Assembly: GCF_932526225.1 (NCBI RefSeq)
Contig: NC_064037.1
Location: forward strand, 12,196,203 to 12,260,202
Origin: Nematostella vectensis
Lineage: Eukaryota; Cnidaria; Anthozoa; Actiniaria; Edwardsiidae
DNA: 64,000 nt
Direction: 5' to 3'
The notes under the pieces are model-generated. The model was not told the origin of the DNA and did no database searches. It saw only the letters and a list, made by a program, of their open reading frames with translations. Positions 44,001 through 54,834 of this stretch are shown one piece after another. How positions within the stretch are numbered: position 1 is the first letter of the stretch; each line of letters begins with the position of its first letter. The translations under genes were made by a program, and so were the position numbers.

Positions 44001-47000
44001 GTTTCTGTCTTTTCAATAACCTAAGACTATCATCATACCAAGGTGAATATGGTCGCAGTGTAACTGAAAAAGTGCGAACAGGAGCATGTTTCTCGATGAA
44101 GTGGTTTAGCACAGTGTTATACTGATCACATAAGACGTTGCAGTCAGAGTCATCACTCGGAGCAGAACTGTAGATGGCGGAATCCCTGATGTCATTGCAC
44201 CAAGAGTCGAAATTAATTTTCCGTATCGGACGCCGATGCAGTATTTTCTTGGAGGCACATGGCTTTGGCATGTCAACATCACAAATAATGGCACTATGGT
44301 CAGATACAGAGTTAGGGAATGCAACGATTTCAGGACGTCCGCGCACTGACAAGTCGCCGTCCCGCACAACAACTAGGTCAAGGGTGTGGTCTTTTCTGTG
44401 CGTAGGACCTACTACCTTTTGCTCGAATCCAGCTGCATCGAGCATATCCAACAGTCTGACAGCATCAGCGTCACCAGGGTCTTCAATGTGAAAATTAAAG
44501 TCACCTGTTATAATTAATTTCCCAGGATCCATTGCAAGGTGTTCAAGAAGAACAGAGAAATCATCAAAGAACATTCGAGTAGTAAGCTTGTTTACTTTAG
44601 ACGGTGGAGGTCTATAAACGGTGACTAGACGCATTGATGAGCTCGATGCAGTGATAGAGAGATCAACATATTCCAGAGCCTTAAAGACAGTCGACGTATT
44701 AGGTTTGACATTTAAAGCCTTTCTAAGAAAGAAACCAATGCCGCCACCTCGTCCAGCACGCGGTAGGTGAATAAAGTCGAAGTCCCGTAGAGTGTTTATT
44801 ACATCGGCAACAGTGGGATCTGAGCAGTTAGGAACAGGCAACCGTGTGCTTGTGTCTTCAACCACGGTAGACTTAGAGTTGTTTTCAGCAGTCAGCCAAG
44901 TCTCAACAAGGGCTAAGACATCAATTCTTTTGGATATGACAAGATCACAGATAGATGCAGCTTTCCTGTTCATGGCACGAATATTCCAAGTAGCTAAGTG
45001 TAATCGAGGCGCACTGTCCGGTGTAATTTTTCCAGTATTTATTTTTAAGAGATTAGATGAGTTCCTGGCATTATGAGTGTTGGCGCTGGTCGAATAATCA
45101 TGGCGTGTGGTGATTAACACAGGTAGGTGTTGGCTATTGTTCTCGCAAAGCTTAGTTCCATGAACAATAGAATGGTTGCGACCAGGATCACTTGAGATCG
45201 CGGTGTTGACATGAAGTTGTAACTCAAGTTGTAAATTAGCTTCAGATCTCTTCCTCTTTCCAGCTCTTTTCCCTCTGAATCTGAATATACCCAGGTGCTT
45301 TAGTGTGCAAAATAATGAGATATTAACAGGTTTCAGAAACAGATTCCTTGTTCTCATTTGGCGACGAATACTGTAGAGGGACTCACGAGAGAATGTTGGT
45401 GTTGTTTTAGTGTACGAAGCTGTATGCAAATCCATAGCAGGTCTCGAAGAATAATCTAAGTGAATTTCTGGGCCAGGGTTTATAGAAATGTCCATAAATA
45501 TTGTAACATCAATCGGAGGATCATGTCCTGGGATTGCTAGGGATGTGTAGCCATGTTTTGATATCTTGGTGAGGGAACGCGTCGATCGGTGAAATCCTGA
45601 TGGCACCAAGCGCAATAAGACTGGCAAAGGCTTGAAAACAGTGCAAAAAAGCCCGAACTGGTGTTGCCTTGGGCGTTTCGGCGAAGACGAATCCATTTCA
45701 TTGATTGAGAGATTTTGATGAGGAACAGTACCGATCATACACAAAATTAAATACAGAGCAAAAAACATCGTGGCCGCCATGATCGGCGCCTGCGCAAAGG
45801 AACTGGACGCCTCTAAAAGGTTTTCCAACCACAAAACATTTGCCTCTCCATGCTTTTGCTGTTGACCCAAGATCCTCGTCTCCATGCACTTGCCCCAGTC
45901 CTGTTGTAACTATCGACAGCGAGCGGATACAGCCTTTACGACATACACCTATTTCAAAAAAACTTTGTTAGTGTAAACGGCAAATGGCAATTGACAAATG
46001 GCAACACTACGACCCAAAGGACTCATGGATCCCAAAATACTTTTTGCAAATTTAGTAATATATAAATAAAAGATATGACTTTCATTTAATATAATTAATA
46101 TATGGTTCTGACATCGCTTGAGTTCATTTATCACGTTTATTTTTACAAATAATTACTACCCAGAAACACCTTTCGGTCGTAAAACTGCCTTTTATGACAA
46201 CCTTTATTGAAATAGGTGTATACTCTTAAGACACGAGTCGTATAGCACAGCATAGTGTACTGTAGCTCCATACGCCATAGCCTGTGCTGTCAAATTCATT
46301 GGTTACCCTAATGTAAGGGTCTTAATGGGGGTACCTAATATCTGGTTACCAAAAAAATAGGCGTTTTAAAAAATAAAAATAAATAAAATAATAATAAAAA
46401 AAAAATAAAATAGGCGTTTTTATGTTTAAGGGTTCAAAAACGCTTAACAATTATCTTTTTTGCTGTTTTATGTCTAATCTCATTAAGAACCTATTAATGC
46501 AGACCTGTCTGTGGGTAATATTTATTGTTGCTTTACAGGTTGCCTGGCTGCGTGCGAGCTGGTACTAGATGTCAGCGGTTGTGACTGTCTCAACTTGATT
46601 GACAACCAGGGACGGACACCTCTTCATCTTGCCGCGCTGTGTGGCCAGGCTCAGATTATCAACTATCTCTTAGATGTTGGGGGTATGTTATGAGCTACTT
46701 TGCTGTCATTTTGCTCATGGCGTAAGTTAAGACTTATGCAGGGACTTTGATTAATAAGGGTCATTTTTTTTTATCAATCTATCGCTTGATCTACTCTTTT
46801 TTTAAATTTGCTCTGGGCAAAAGAAAAAAGGAAAAACAATGGAAAAAATTACAAACTGTTAAAAGCATTAAAGTGGCAATCTCAACATTTTTATTTCCGG
46901 AGGGCCGATGGAAACCTCAACCGACAATAGTCAAAAGAATCTATTAAAATCCGTGCTATTTAACGGGCCATCCACCCTAAATTGTCAGTCACATCCTCAA

Positions 47001-50000
47001 AGAAATTTCCAATAGCATACTGCTTTTACGATTATGAAATATATTTCGCAATTTCCGTTAAAATAATGATCGGAGACCATTAGTTTAATCCCATTCTCTT
47101 TCCGTAGCGGACTTGCTATGTGAAGATAGAAATGGAGCGACTCCTGTGGATTATATCAAAAACAAGCAGCTTATTTATAGCATGATGGTGTTGAGCCTTC
47201 ATCCTCAGTACCAGCGGTTACTCAACACAGAACAAAGCAATCATAACATTAGCATGGAAATTCTTCCTCCTTCCATTGCGGGCCCAAGACTGCACGCATT
47301 TGCCCACAAGCCTAACGATAGGTAGGTGGCTGTCTCTGCCGTCCACCACACCCACCACCATCTATGGTAGCCTGTGATATGCCTTGGTGGTAGAACAGAA
47401 TGTTTTTTGCGTCACTCTCTTGATTTCGTGCCGTTGTAAATCGGCTTCAGGAAATTCTTTTTTTTTTTATCTTCCAACCCCTCCCATAAGTTAAAGCCCC
47501 CTCTCTGAGCTCCGTCTTTACCTTGTTTTAATTGAGCATGTTCGTGTTAATGGTTGTTAGAAATTTAAACATACCCGATTATACCCCAACGAAAGTGTTG
47601 TATGTCCTCGTCTATTTCTTTACTGTTATGGACAGGAGTAAATGTCATTTTAATTTTCAGGGCCACGCCATCAGCACCCCCTGCAGAGGATTTTTTACAA
47701 AGACACGAATCCCCGGATGTACCACAGGAAGACCACGTGGATGAAGTCGACGGCAACGTAGACGCCTCGGTATTCGACGAATCGGGAGGACGAAAACACT
47801 CGGACCCACGCCCCCCACGACCGCTACCTAGAAAACATAGACATGAGGGAGTGTCGGGAGATCGTGAGAACACAGAAGAAGACGGTGGCGCTAACGGGTC
47901 CCCAAGGGGTGGGGGTGACACTAAGAGACCCCCTTATGTTACTCGGCGGCACAGTTTGCTGACTCGTCAGGGTGGGGTCCAAGAGGACCACGCTGCGGAT
48001 GACATCCTCGACGACTCCCAAGATAACGGCGACGTTGAATTAGACGCGGCAAAATTCGACATGCGAACGACAGACGGTGACGTAGTGGTGTTGATGGACG
48101 ACTTAGACTCGCTTCAGGTCTCTCCAGATATAGAAGAAGTTATCGATGGGAACCCTGTGGTGGACGAGGATGAGGAGTTTGGGTACACGACCGAGCGGCT
48201 TCAGCAGGGTAAGGGGAGTGCGTCGAGCGAACACAGCGATCCTGACCACGCTGACAACTTTAGTGTGAGTGTTGGCTTAAGCGTCTCCAGTCTGGGCAGC
48301 GGTAGTGATGATGAGGTCATGCGCAACGATGGGAGAGATCACGTGAAAGATACTAGCCCCAAACAGCAAGAGGTATGAGGTTTACCGCTTTCTTTAAAAA
48401 ATGCTTTTAAGCTTTTGACTTATCGGCAATAATTATTGCATACATACTCGCAAGGATAGTTTGGCAATCCGACGGATACTAGGCGAAGGTCGCATGCGTG
48501 ATCCGCACGATTGGCATCACGCTAGCGCGGTCGCAGCTTTAGATCCAACATGATCTAAACTGTAGTTAAAAGCACTTTGTTCGAGTCGAAGTCGCCCTGC
48601 AGTTTATTGTTGATGAAGTTTAACTGAGGCTATGCAATGTTGACAAGTCCTAAAAAGGACGAAACAGCTGTCCATGGTTGCCGAACTGCAGGGTAAAAGA
48701 CTGTGCTAGTCTCCCGTCTTGGCCCGACTGGTGCCAATGGTGTGCATGCTAGTCTGTTTTTAAAGTTCACTCAAATTCGCGTTACAGAAAGTTCGCATTC
48801 CGGCGCCAACCATGACGCAAGGCTGGAGCAGCCCGACACCTCAATCCCTGGGCCCGGCCCGCTCCCCACGCCCTCCTCCTCAGTCTCCGCGTGCACCCAT
48901 GCCGAACAACGACGAGAGGGTGCACCCAAAAGGCCCTATGGTTCCTGAACCGCTAGGTGCGTCTGATCCGCAACCGAGGAGGAAAAAAGATAAGAAGAAA
49001 AAACAGAAAAAGTCACCCATAGCCGAGATCCCGCCCCCTCGGGGATTCGTCGCGCCATTAGAGTCCCCGGGATTTCGACAAGGACCGGGAGCTAAACTTG
49101 GGGGTCTGGATCCTGTGAAAGCTCCCCCTTGGGAGCACGCTGGCTTAGGGGTTTTGCGGAGAGGATCACCAGAGTCCTCTCCCCCTGGGGGTAAAATGAT
49201 GGAAGCTTCGAGGTTTTGGCCTCCTGGATATTATCCCGCTGACGAACTCGAAATTGCTATCTCCGACGAAGAAGGTAAGGTTAGTTTAGTCTGATAAAAT
49301 AGATACAGAGATAAAAAGCCATTTATTTAAATCTTCCTTTTTCAATTCTCTACATACCAAAACTATGAGAGGTCAGATTTTATTGTATTTCCTTAAAAAA
49401 TATTGATTTGTTGAAAAAGAATATATAATTTTCGATCTAACATTTACAATTTGTAACGCTGGGTACTTAGCAAACACTAGTTGACTTTCAATTCGTGCGC
49501 AATTCTCTCTCATTGTACAGTACAAGCACTACTTTACTATCATACCCCATTTTCGCACTTTTCGGATTAACGTTCAGAGATTCGCAATAAGCTATTTACA
49601 ATGTGAAATGAAAGTTATGATAAATATATATAATATGGGATTGTCCAGCATTACATTACAATAAACTCGCAGTTTATCCCTCACAATCTGGATCGCTGCT
49701 AGACCTCGCCATGCATTGACTACCACTTCGTCGTTGTCGCGGAGATGGTATGTCCAGTTGTTCTTTCGCCATTTGTTTCTCCAACATTTCAACCAACGAT
49801 TCGATTTTCTCTTCGTCTGTCTGGTTATTGTCATGTATAATTTTCAGAGTTGCTGCCAAACTTATGCCGGGACGTTTTCCTTTTTTCTTTTCGAACTCTT
49901 CAAGGATTATTTCCAAAAGGTCGCGAAGAATTTTGTCTGTATATTTCGGACTTTCGCGCCATGACTTGTTCTTCGTTGGGACCTTTTCAAGTTCCATGCC

Positions 50001-53000
50001 TTGACTCATCCTGTGCTTCACCTTTAGTTTCTCGTGAGTAGTCTCGTTTTCCTCCATTTCTCGATAGCAAGGCAACCATTTTTTTTAAGAAAAGCATCGC
50101 GAATGTTCACTCACCGTGTGATAACAGTGGAATGTGGAGACTAACTTCAGTTGTTTGTTCATTTTGTTCAATTTGTGTCACATCATGAATGATGACGTCA
50201 TATGTGAACTCGCGACCCTTTACTCTGACATCCAGAATACGCCACGATTTGTTTTGCTTCTCAGTGATTGGTTGACGGAGCGAGACTGGCCTTGATTTCC
50301 TGGACTTATTAGAGGCGGCCCTTTTGACCAACACAAACCCCGCATACTTGGAAATGACATGCAAACATAACAAATAACAACAACATAATTCAATAGCTAA
50401 AATTTGGGGAATCGAAATCAGTATTTAAACCTAAATAAAATGGTTGATTATTATGGATTTCACTTCAGAATGATGTTTATTTATGTTTATTTCACGATTT
50501 TATTTTTACGAACCTAAAAATATCTAACGTATTTGTAACAAAATATTCAAGCAGGGCGAATTCGAACAAGTAATCCATGACTTTAATTAAGGCACAGTGG
50601 CATTCAAGAGAGAGAAGGAGAGAAAAAAATTGGGGCAAGCCAGCAATCCACAAATAAAAGAATGTGTATTTTTATCCAGAATTCACTAACAATGTGTTTA
50701 AGCTGCTCGTCGATCCCTTCTCCCTAAAGATCGAATGATCCATCTTGAAGAATTTATTGAATTTTCACCAGTTATACTCGTGCGGAAGGCACAACAGAGC
50801 TAGGTTTCAATTCAAGTGCCTTGTGAGTATTGTTAGTAAGCATTGTAAGCACTGTTAATTGGGGTGAGGGTTTATTGCGTCGCCATTGGTCCGTTTACGC
50901 CCCTTCAATTCAGGTAAGTGTGGTCAGTGTAGTGCAGCGTGAAGCGACGGGACCTCGTGTCCTTACCCGAGAAGGCTGGAAACACTGGAGAATAACTTCA
51001 ACACACTTGTGATACAAATTCGAATCAAGGCAGCGACCCGGTAAAAAAAAAACAGTTAGAGCCAGGATTCGAACCTTTTCCACAGCGCCCAGAGGCCGAC
51101 GCGCTAGCATCTACATCTTTTCAGTTTTCTTGTTCATGTGCCCCTCATGTGCTGTTCAACAGCGCTGTAGGCGAGTTGCCTTAGTGACGATGGACCCATT
51201 ATGTACTTCAGAGGTTAGTAATCAGCTTGAAACGTCGACCTTCCAGGTGCATGTGGAAATTTCGCACTTTCTTGTACAAACTCTTTCAATGTCAGTTTAT
51301 ATTATCTTCTTCTTTGTCAATGAGCGATCAGTGTACGCGATAGGTCATTTGCTTCTATCTGGTAATAAGTGTCGTGAGAAACGACTGCTTGCAGCCGTTT
51401 GGATTAATTGTCCAAAGAAAAGATCATGGGTAAATCTGCATTCAAGTATATCAGCATGCGCCGCTATGACAACATTCCTTTGGGGAAGCTCTTCTGGAGT
51501 TATCCTGTGTATGGCGAAAGACGAAAGTGCTTCGGTGGGGAGCAGCTGGCAAAAACATATGCTGGAAAGGGAAACAAAACGTCACAGCCAGGAAGCTCTT
51601 TTCATGCTCCATATCACAGAATCAGGACAAGCCTTTCGGAAGGAGCTGATGTGCTGGATGGGTCGCAGAATCAGTGCACGCCTTTATCTTGGAGTTGATG
51701 TGGTGTTTATATGGATCGGCAATGCAGGACATGCCTTTCTCTAGGAATTGATGTGGGGTTACTAGATTGGTCGCCAAATAAAAAAATGTCGTTTTTACAA
51801 GCAAACTGTAAATTGTAAAATGTGGAACATATGACTTCTTTATTAGTAAATAAACCTGTCATCTTTTGTACACTGTGGTTTTAAAGCTTTGCACTTAGTG
51901 AAAGCAACGAATGTAGTCAACCTTTCCTTCGATTCCTTAACTTTACTCAAGTGATTCAACACTACGATTATACTGGCTTTGCCCGATCATGCGCATATAA
52001 TTTGTAATCACCTTTCCATAATTAAGAGCTTGTGATCTTTTTCAAAAAATAATATATTCACTCATGATTCCCCTTCTTCGTGGCCTAAGAATTCCTTTTG
52101 AAGACTTTGCCTTTGGTAGAGTAGTCTGCCCTTTTTAACCCATCTGATTTATAGAGGCTTACCTTGTCCCACGAGAAGTCGCAGTGTTCAATGCTCAGCG
52201 CGACCTTTGAGTTGCTCGGTTTGTCCAGGAATGGTGACAGCTCCTCCATTTGCATCAAGCTCTAAAAAATCAATCCATCAATTAATCATCATCATTCTCG
52301 AGAAACATACAATCAATCACCATTCTCTACAAACATGCAACAATCATGAATCTCTACAAACATACAATCAATCATCATTATCTACAAACATACAATCGAT
52401 CATCAAACTCTATAAGCACACAAAAGGGCAATCTCTTAATTTAATTTTCGTAAGCATGATAAGGGTGATAAGTTGTTTGGGCAGTGCTAAGTTTAGCACG
52501 TTACCTGCTCTTAATAAAACATTGTCTTACCTTAGTTGATTTAAAAAAGCGACGATACACCAAAAACTGGTAGTCGAATACCAGTTTTTTTGTGTATTGT
52601 ATTTATTTTTCTGATCTTTCCGGCCTTTTGTATTAAAATAGCGACGATATTAAGTTAATATGTAGTAGTAATATATTCCAGGTAAATATACGCAATACAT
52701 ATTTAACAATTATACCATTTCCATTGAGGTCAATAGTGGGGAAATATCCACCTCCTAGGAGGTGTATATTGCATTTATCCCGAGTTTCTCAACCAATCAA
52801 GTCGCTTGTTCTTGCGAGGTTCCCGAGTTTTATATACTAAATATATTTAGTGAATACATTCGAGTAGTTAAGGAAGTACAGAGAAAACCCATTTGCAGAC
52901 TGGAAAACCAGTAATTAAAGCCACCAGGAATGAATTTGTAAAAACACGTCCTTAGAGTAGCTGACGTCATATAGCACAAACTCGTTTGTATAACTTTTCT

Positions 53001-53795
53001 TAATTTTATCGTTGTTTCGAATATAGATGTTGCTGGAGCAGTTTGTTGGCTCGTCAGTTTTTCGGTTCATTGTTCGTTATCGTCCCTAACTGTACAAAGT
53101 TTAGTAAATTCGATCGGATACCTCCATTAACTGGCCGCCTTTGGCGTCAAGACAAGTGGCCTTTAATAGAGGTGCCTAAATGCAGGCTTACTTTAAGACT
53201 TCGAAATAGAATCATCCTAGATGCTTGCTTTTCTTGTCAGGAGAAGGACACCTATTGTTTGTTATTGTGATACTTACTGCTCGGTCTTCCTGTTAGGCTA
53301 CATGGATGAGGTGGACTACGGCCGACCTCGCACTCCTGAGCCTGCGCGCAGCCCCAGGGACATAATCACCAAGGGAGCTTTTCACCCAGCTCCTCCAGGG
53401 AGAGGGCCCGTTGATGATAGGGCCACCGTATATGGTCCCTGGGGTCCAAGCCACGGGCCACTCGCGCACAAGAATGGACAAGCTTTGCTGAGGAACACGG
53501 TAGGATCTGACGACTGTTCCTCTTTGTTTTCGTGTACTCGTCCTCTTTGTTTACGTGTACTGTTCAACTTTATTTACGTGTACTGTTCCACTTTTATTTA
53601 CGTATACTGTTCCTCTTTGTTTACGTCTACATTTCTTCTTTGTCGCAGGATATGGGCGCCATGCGGGTTTCTCCACCAAACAAGCTGGATCCTAGAGGGG
53701 GCTTGTCGTCATTACCGCGTAGCCCTAGGGGGCCTGGAGCCCAGTCTGGATTTGGCTTACCACAGAGTCCAGTCCCCCATCCTCCGCCCAAGTGA
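38089..53795 (+). CDS. Ankyrin-repeat protein, inversin/ANKRD55-like (13 exons)
   Basis: Encodes 969 residues. Exons: 38089-38107, 38185-38574, 39317-39454, 40225-40298, 40521-40601, 41043-41267, 41618-41693, 46539-46682, 47108-47321, 47661-48372, 48788-49274, 53297-53499, 53649-53795; the frame is continuous. Residues about 118-400 hold seven or so ankyrin repeats (STALHVAAHETNSAALSLLL, EGRTPLHWASGNSSLDNLKL, QGRTPLHLAALCGQAQIINY). Residues about 455-969 are disordered: acidic Ser/Asp-rich in exon 10, a Lys run (RRKKDKKKKQKK) in exon 11, Pro-rich in exons 11-13 with several SPR motifs. The repeat pattern resembles inversin and ANKRD55, but I cannot assign an orthologue; the tail matches nothing I know. 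The 19-bp first exon is the least certain part; an ATG at residue 14 is an alternative start. AATAAA lies at 54266. A LINE and a nested gene sit in introns 7 and 11. Confidence 0.85.
39462..39850. repeat. Dispersed repeat, copy 2
   Basis: In ankyrin-gene intron 3. It matches 35050-35395 in the same orientation and order of blocks, including AAAATCAGTCCG, ATACAAGGA and GGTTTTTCCATCA. Insertions and deletions show the two copies are old. Confidence 0.6.
41785..41950. repeat. Dispersed repeat with hammerhead-like core, copy 2
   Basis: In ankyrin-gene intron 7, immediately beside the LINE 3' end. It reads CTCCGACGAAGGGCTAACGC then TCGCAACGTCAGC; the rest, CCTTGTCTACACCACGCCTA and onward, is inverse to 14768-14890 with few differences. 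Confidence 0.55.
42073..45885 (-). mobile_element. Near-intact LINE: endonuclease and reverse transcriptase, one TGA
   Basis: One frame runs from 45885 to 42073, interrupted only by TGA at 42514-42516 (codon 1124). Order: a hydrophobic N-terminus; a 2A-like DISINPGP at residues 132-139; an APE-type endonuclease (about 296-545) with TWNIRAMN, VETWLT, ITGDFNFH and SDHSAII; and a reverse transcriptase (about 770-1040) with LLDLSAAFDTIEH, YGVPQGSVLGPLLF and the catalytic MMYADDTQLY. After the TGA the same frame continues for 146 codons with NSLLSGLQ, RVQNSAARLI and LHWLPVASRIDFKI, ending near a run of AAT units (3' tail, about 41965). The TGA sits where relatives have Cys in LDxCNSLL. The family is CR1/Rex-like by motif style. 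All three catalytic regions are otherwise intact, so the insertion is recent. It is antisense to the host gene. Confidence 0.93.
45943..46221. mobile_element. 279-bp MITE with ATACACCTATTTCAA inverted ends
   Basis: The left end (45943-45957) and the right end (46207-46221) are perfect 15-bp inverted repeats. The interior near the left end (CAAATGGCAATTG, CTACGACC) is shared with the partial copy at 31850-31938. It directly abuts the 5' end of the LINE. The non-coding interior is AT-rich. Confidence 0.65.
47528..47615. repeat. Dispersed repeat shared with 35779-35895
   Basis: In ankyrin-gene intron 9, just before the exon at 47661. It is the reverse complement of the copy in COQ5 intron 2 over about 85 bp. 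The repeat class is unknown. Confidence 0.55.
49674..50346 (-). CDS. Uncharacterised nested gene (two exons seen, 5' end missing)
   Basis: Two exons, 50346-50115 and 50059-49674, join in frame through a 55-bp intron with donor GTGAGT and acceptor ATCGAG; together they encode about 205 residues. The 5' exon opens at an acceptor-like TTTCCAAG and has no ATG, so one or more upstream exons are missing from my model. The first part reads YAGFVLVKRAASNKS and WRILDVRVKGREFTYDVIIH; the second is helical and charged (KYTDKILRDLLEIILEEFEK, KIESLVEMLEKQMAKEQLDI) with a Ser/Arg-rich end. I do not recognise the family. Codon-like amino acid use and a good donor argue for a real gene. It lies antisense inside ankyrin-gene intron 11. 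Confidence 0.55.
51052..51113 (-). other. tRNA-like fragment (pseudo-tRNA or SINE head)
   Basis: On the minus strand the stretch has a perfect B box, GGTTCGAATCC, and upstream TAGCGCGTCGG, close to an A-box, at tRNA-like spacing. The T stem next to the B box does not pair fully (AAAGG against CCTGG), so this is not a working tRNA. A tRNA-derived SINE or a tRNA pseudogene is the likely reading. Confidence 0.35.
52163..52261 (-). pseudogene. Lone ABCC-transporter-like exon
   Basis: A 99-bp stretch has acceptor GATTTTTTAG and donor AAG/GTAAGC and one open frame of 33 codons: SLMQMEELSPFLDKPSNSKV followed by ALSIEHCDFSWDK. This is the segment that precedes the first nucleotide-binding domain in ABCC (MRP) transporters. 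No Walker A, Q-loop or signature exon can be found on the minus strand nearby. It may be a stray duplicated exon, or part of a gene whose other exons I did not recognise. Confidence 0.45.
52555..52597. repeat. 43-bp hairpin
   Basis: ATACACCAAAAACTGGTA is followed by a 6-base loop and the inverse arm, with one extra T. One arm plus loop also occurs near 27108-27130. It could be a very short foldback element or a processed structure. Confidence 0.55.
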
Positions 53796-54834
53796 ATTTA
53801 TCTCGTCACGAGTAGTGACGTGTCGCGTGACTGCGTGTAAAACGTATTTATTTAAAAATGCAAATTAACTGTTATTGCTGCTAGTGGCTAAAAATAACGC
53901 TGCACTTTAAAAGTCCATGTACCCAAAGTTGCTACAAGCGTAACAAATTCAATAATTCAAGTTTTTGCCATGCGGCTGTTTGGTTTTTGTTTGCTTATTC
54001 TGTTATATGCTGCTTGTTTATGGGTATTTGATTTCCAAGAGGCAACCTGGAAGATACGTGGCTACTTGCAGTGTCGCATTATTTGAAATAGGCGTTTGAA
54101 AAGCTTTAGATAGAGTCCTGTTCTCAGACAGGCTTTGTCAGCCACACCAGGACGAAAAAATGGCGGCTGTAGAGGTTATCTAAACGAGTCCTCCTCATCC
54201 ATACAAGTTTAATGCAGGATTTCGTTACTTGGATAAACACGGCTCTAGGATGAACATATTCTTCAAATAAATATCCCCGCTGGGTGCCGCGGCGTCTAAA
54301 TAAGTACCTGTATCTGTTGGAAGGTGTAAGATGGGAAGAGGATGATGATAATTTGTACTATCCAGACATGTTAGACAATGACCTGTTGCAATTGACGAAC
54401 TAATTCTCTAGTATTTATACGTAAGTTATTATCGTTCTTTTATGTACATGCCTACAAGTATTCTCATATTTGTTGGGGAGTTTGACTTTCATCTTTTATT
54501 GTATATACTTACTCGGGTCGCCTAGCGTACATATAAGTTCATAGAACACTAAAGTCGACAGGATTAGCAAGTCGAACCAGCTGTTGTTTTTTTTTCTACG
54601 ACATTATAAGGGGAAGCTCAAAATTTCATATACCAGCATTGCTCGAATAAGCGCCTCCCCCGAATTAGCGCATCGCTTAGGGCATGAAAACGAAATAAGC
54701 GGCGGCGTTTATTCGTGCAATAATAATTTCTATTAGCTTAAAGTACAATTCAATCCTTCAATAAATTTGAAGTTGCGAATTAAAGATATAGTTTTCATTT
54801 GTTAGCTATGAACACGTGTGAATTTCCAGTCCCT
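53796..54834. other. Ankyrin-gene 3' UTR and spacer
   Basis: The ankyrin gene's AATAAA is at 54266-54271. The stretch AAAAATGGCGGCTGTAG near 54155 resembles a YY1 site, but no start codon context supports a gene. No coding sequence is recognised before the minisatellite. Confidence 0.5.

Larger units (their letters stand above)
41694..46538. other. Ankyrin-gene intron 7, occupied by transposons
   Basis: Of this 4.8-kb intron, about 4.0 kb is the antisense LINE (about 41965-45942) and 279 bp the adjoining ATACACC element (45943-46221). The hammerhead-like repeat (41785-41950) lies on the other side. The intron outside these pieces is only a few hundred bases. Confidence 0.7.
49275..53296. other. 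Ankyrin-gene intron 11 with nested features
   Basis: This 4.0-kb intron holds the nested minus-strand gene (49674-50346), a tRNA-like fragment (51052-51113), a lone ABCC-like exon (52163-52261) and a hairpin (52555-52597). The overlapping plus-strand frames at 51130-51744 (204 codons) and 51408-51698 show no domain I recognise. Confidence 0.55.

Noticed and set aside
45698-45889. Small separate gene at the LINE 5' end
   Set aside because: It is a shadow frame of the LINE coding region.
51052-51113. Functional tRNA gene
   Set aside because: The B box is perfect but the T stem and acceptor do not pair, so it is at best a pseudo-tRNA.
51130-51744. 204-codon plus-strand frame
   Set aside because: No recognisable domain, an overlapping second frame (51408-51698) of similar quality, and an intronic position; treated as chance.
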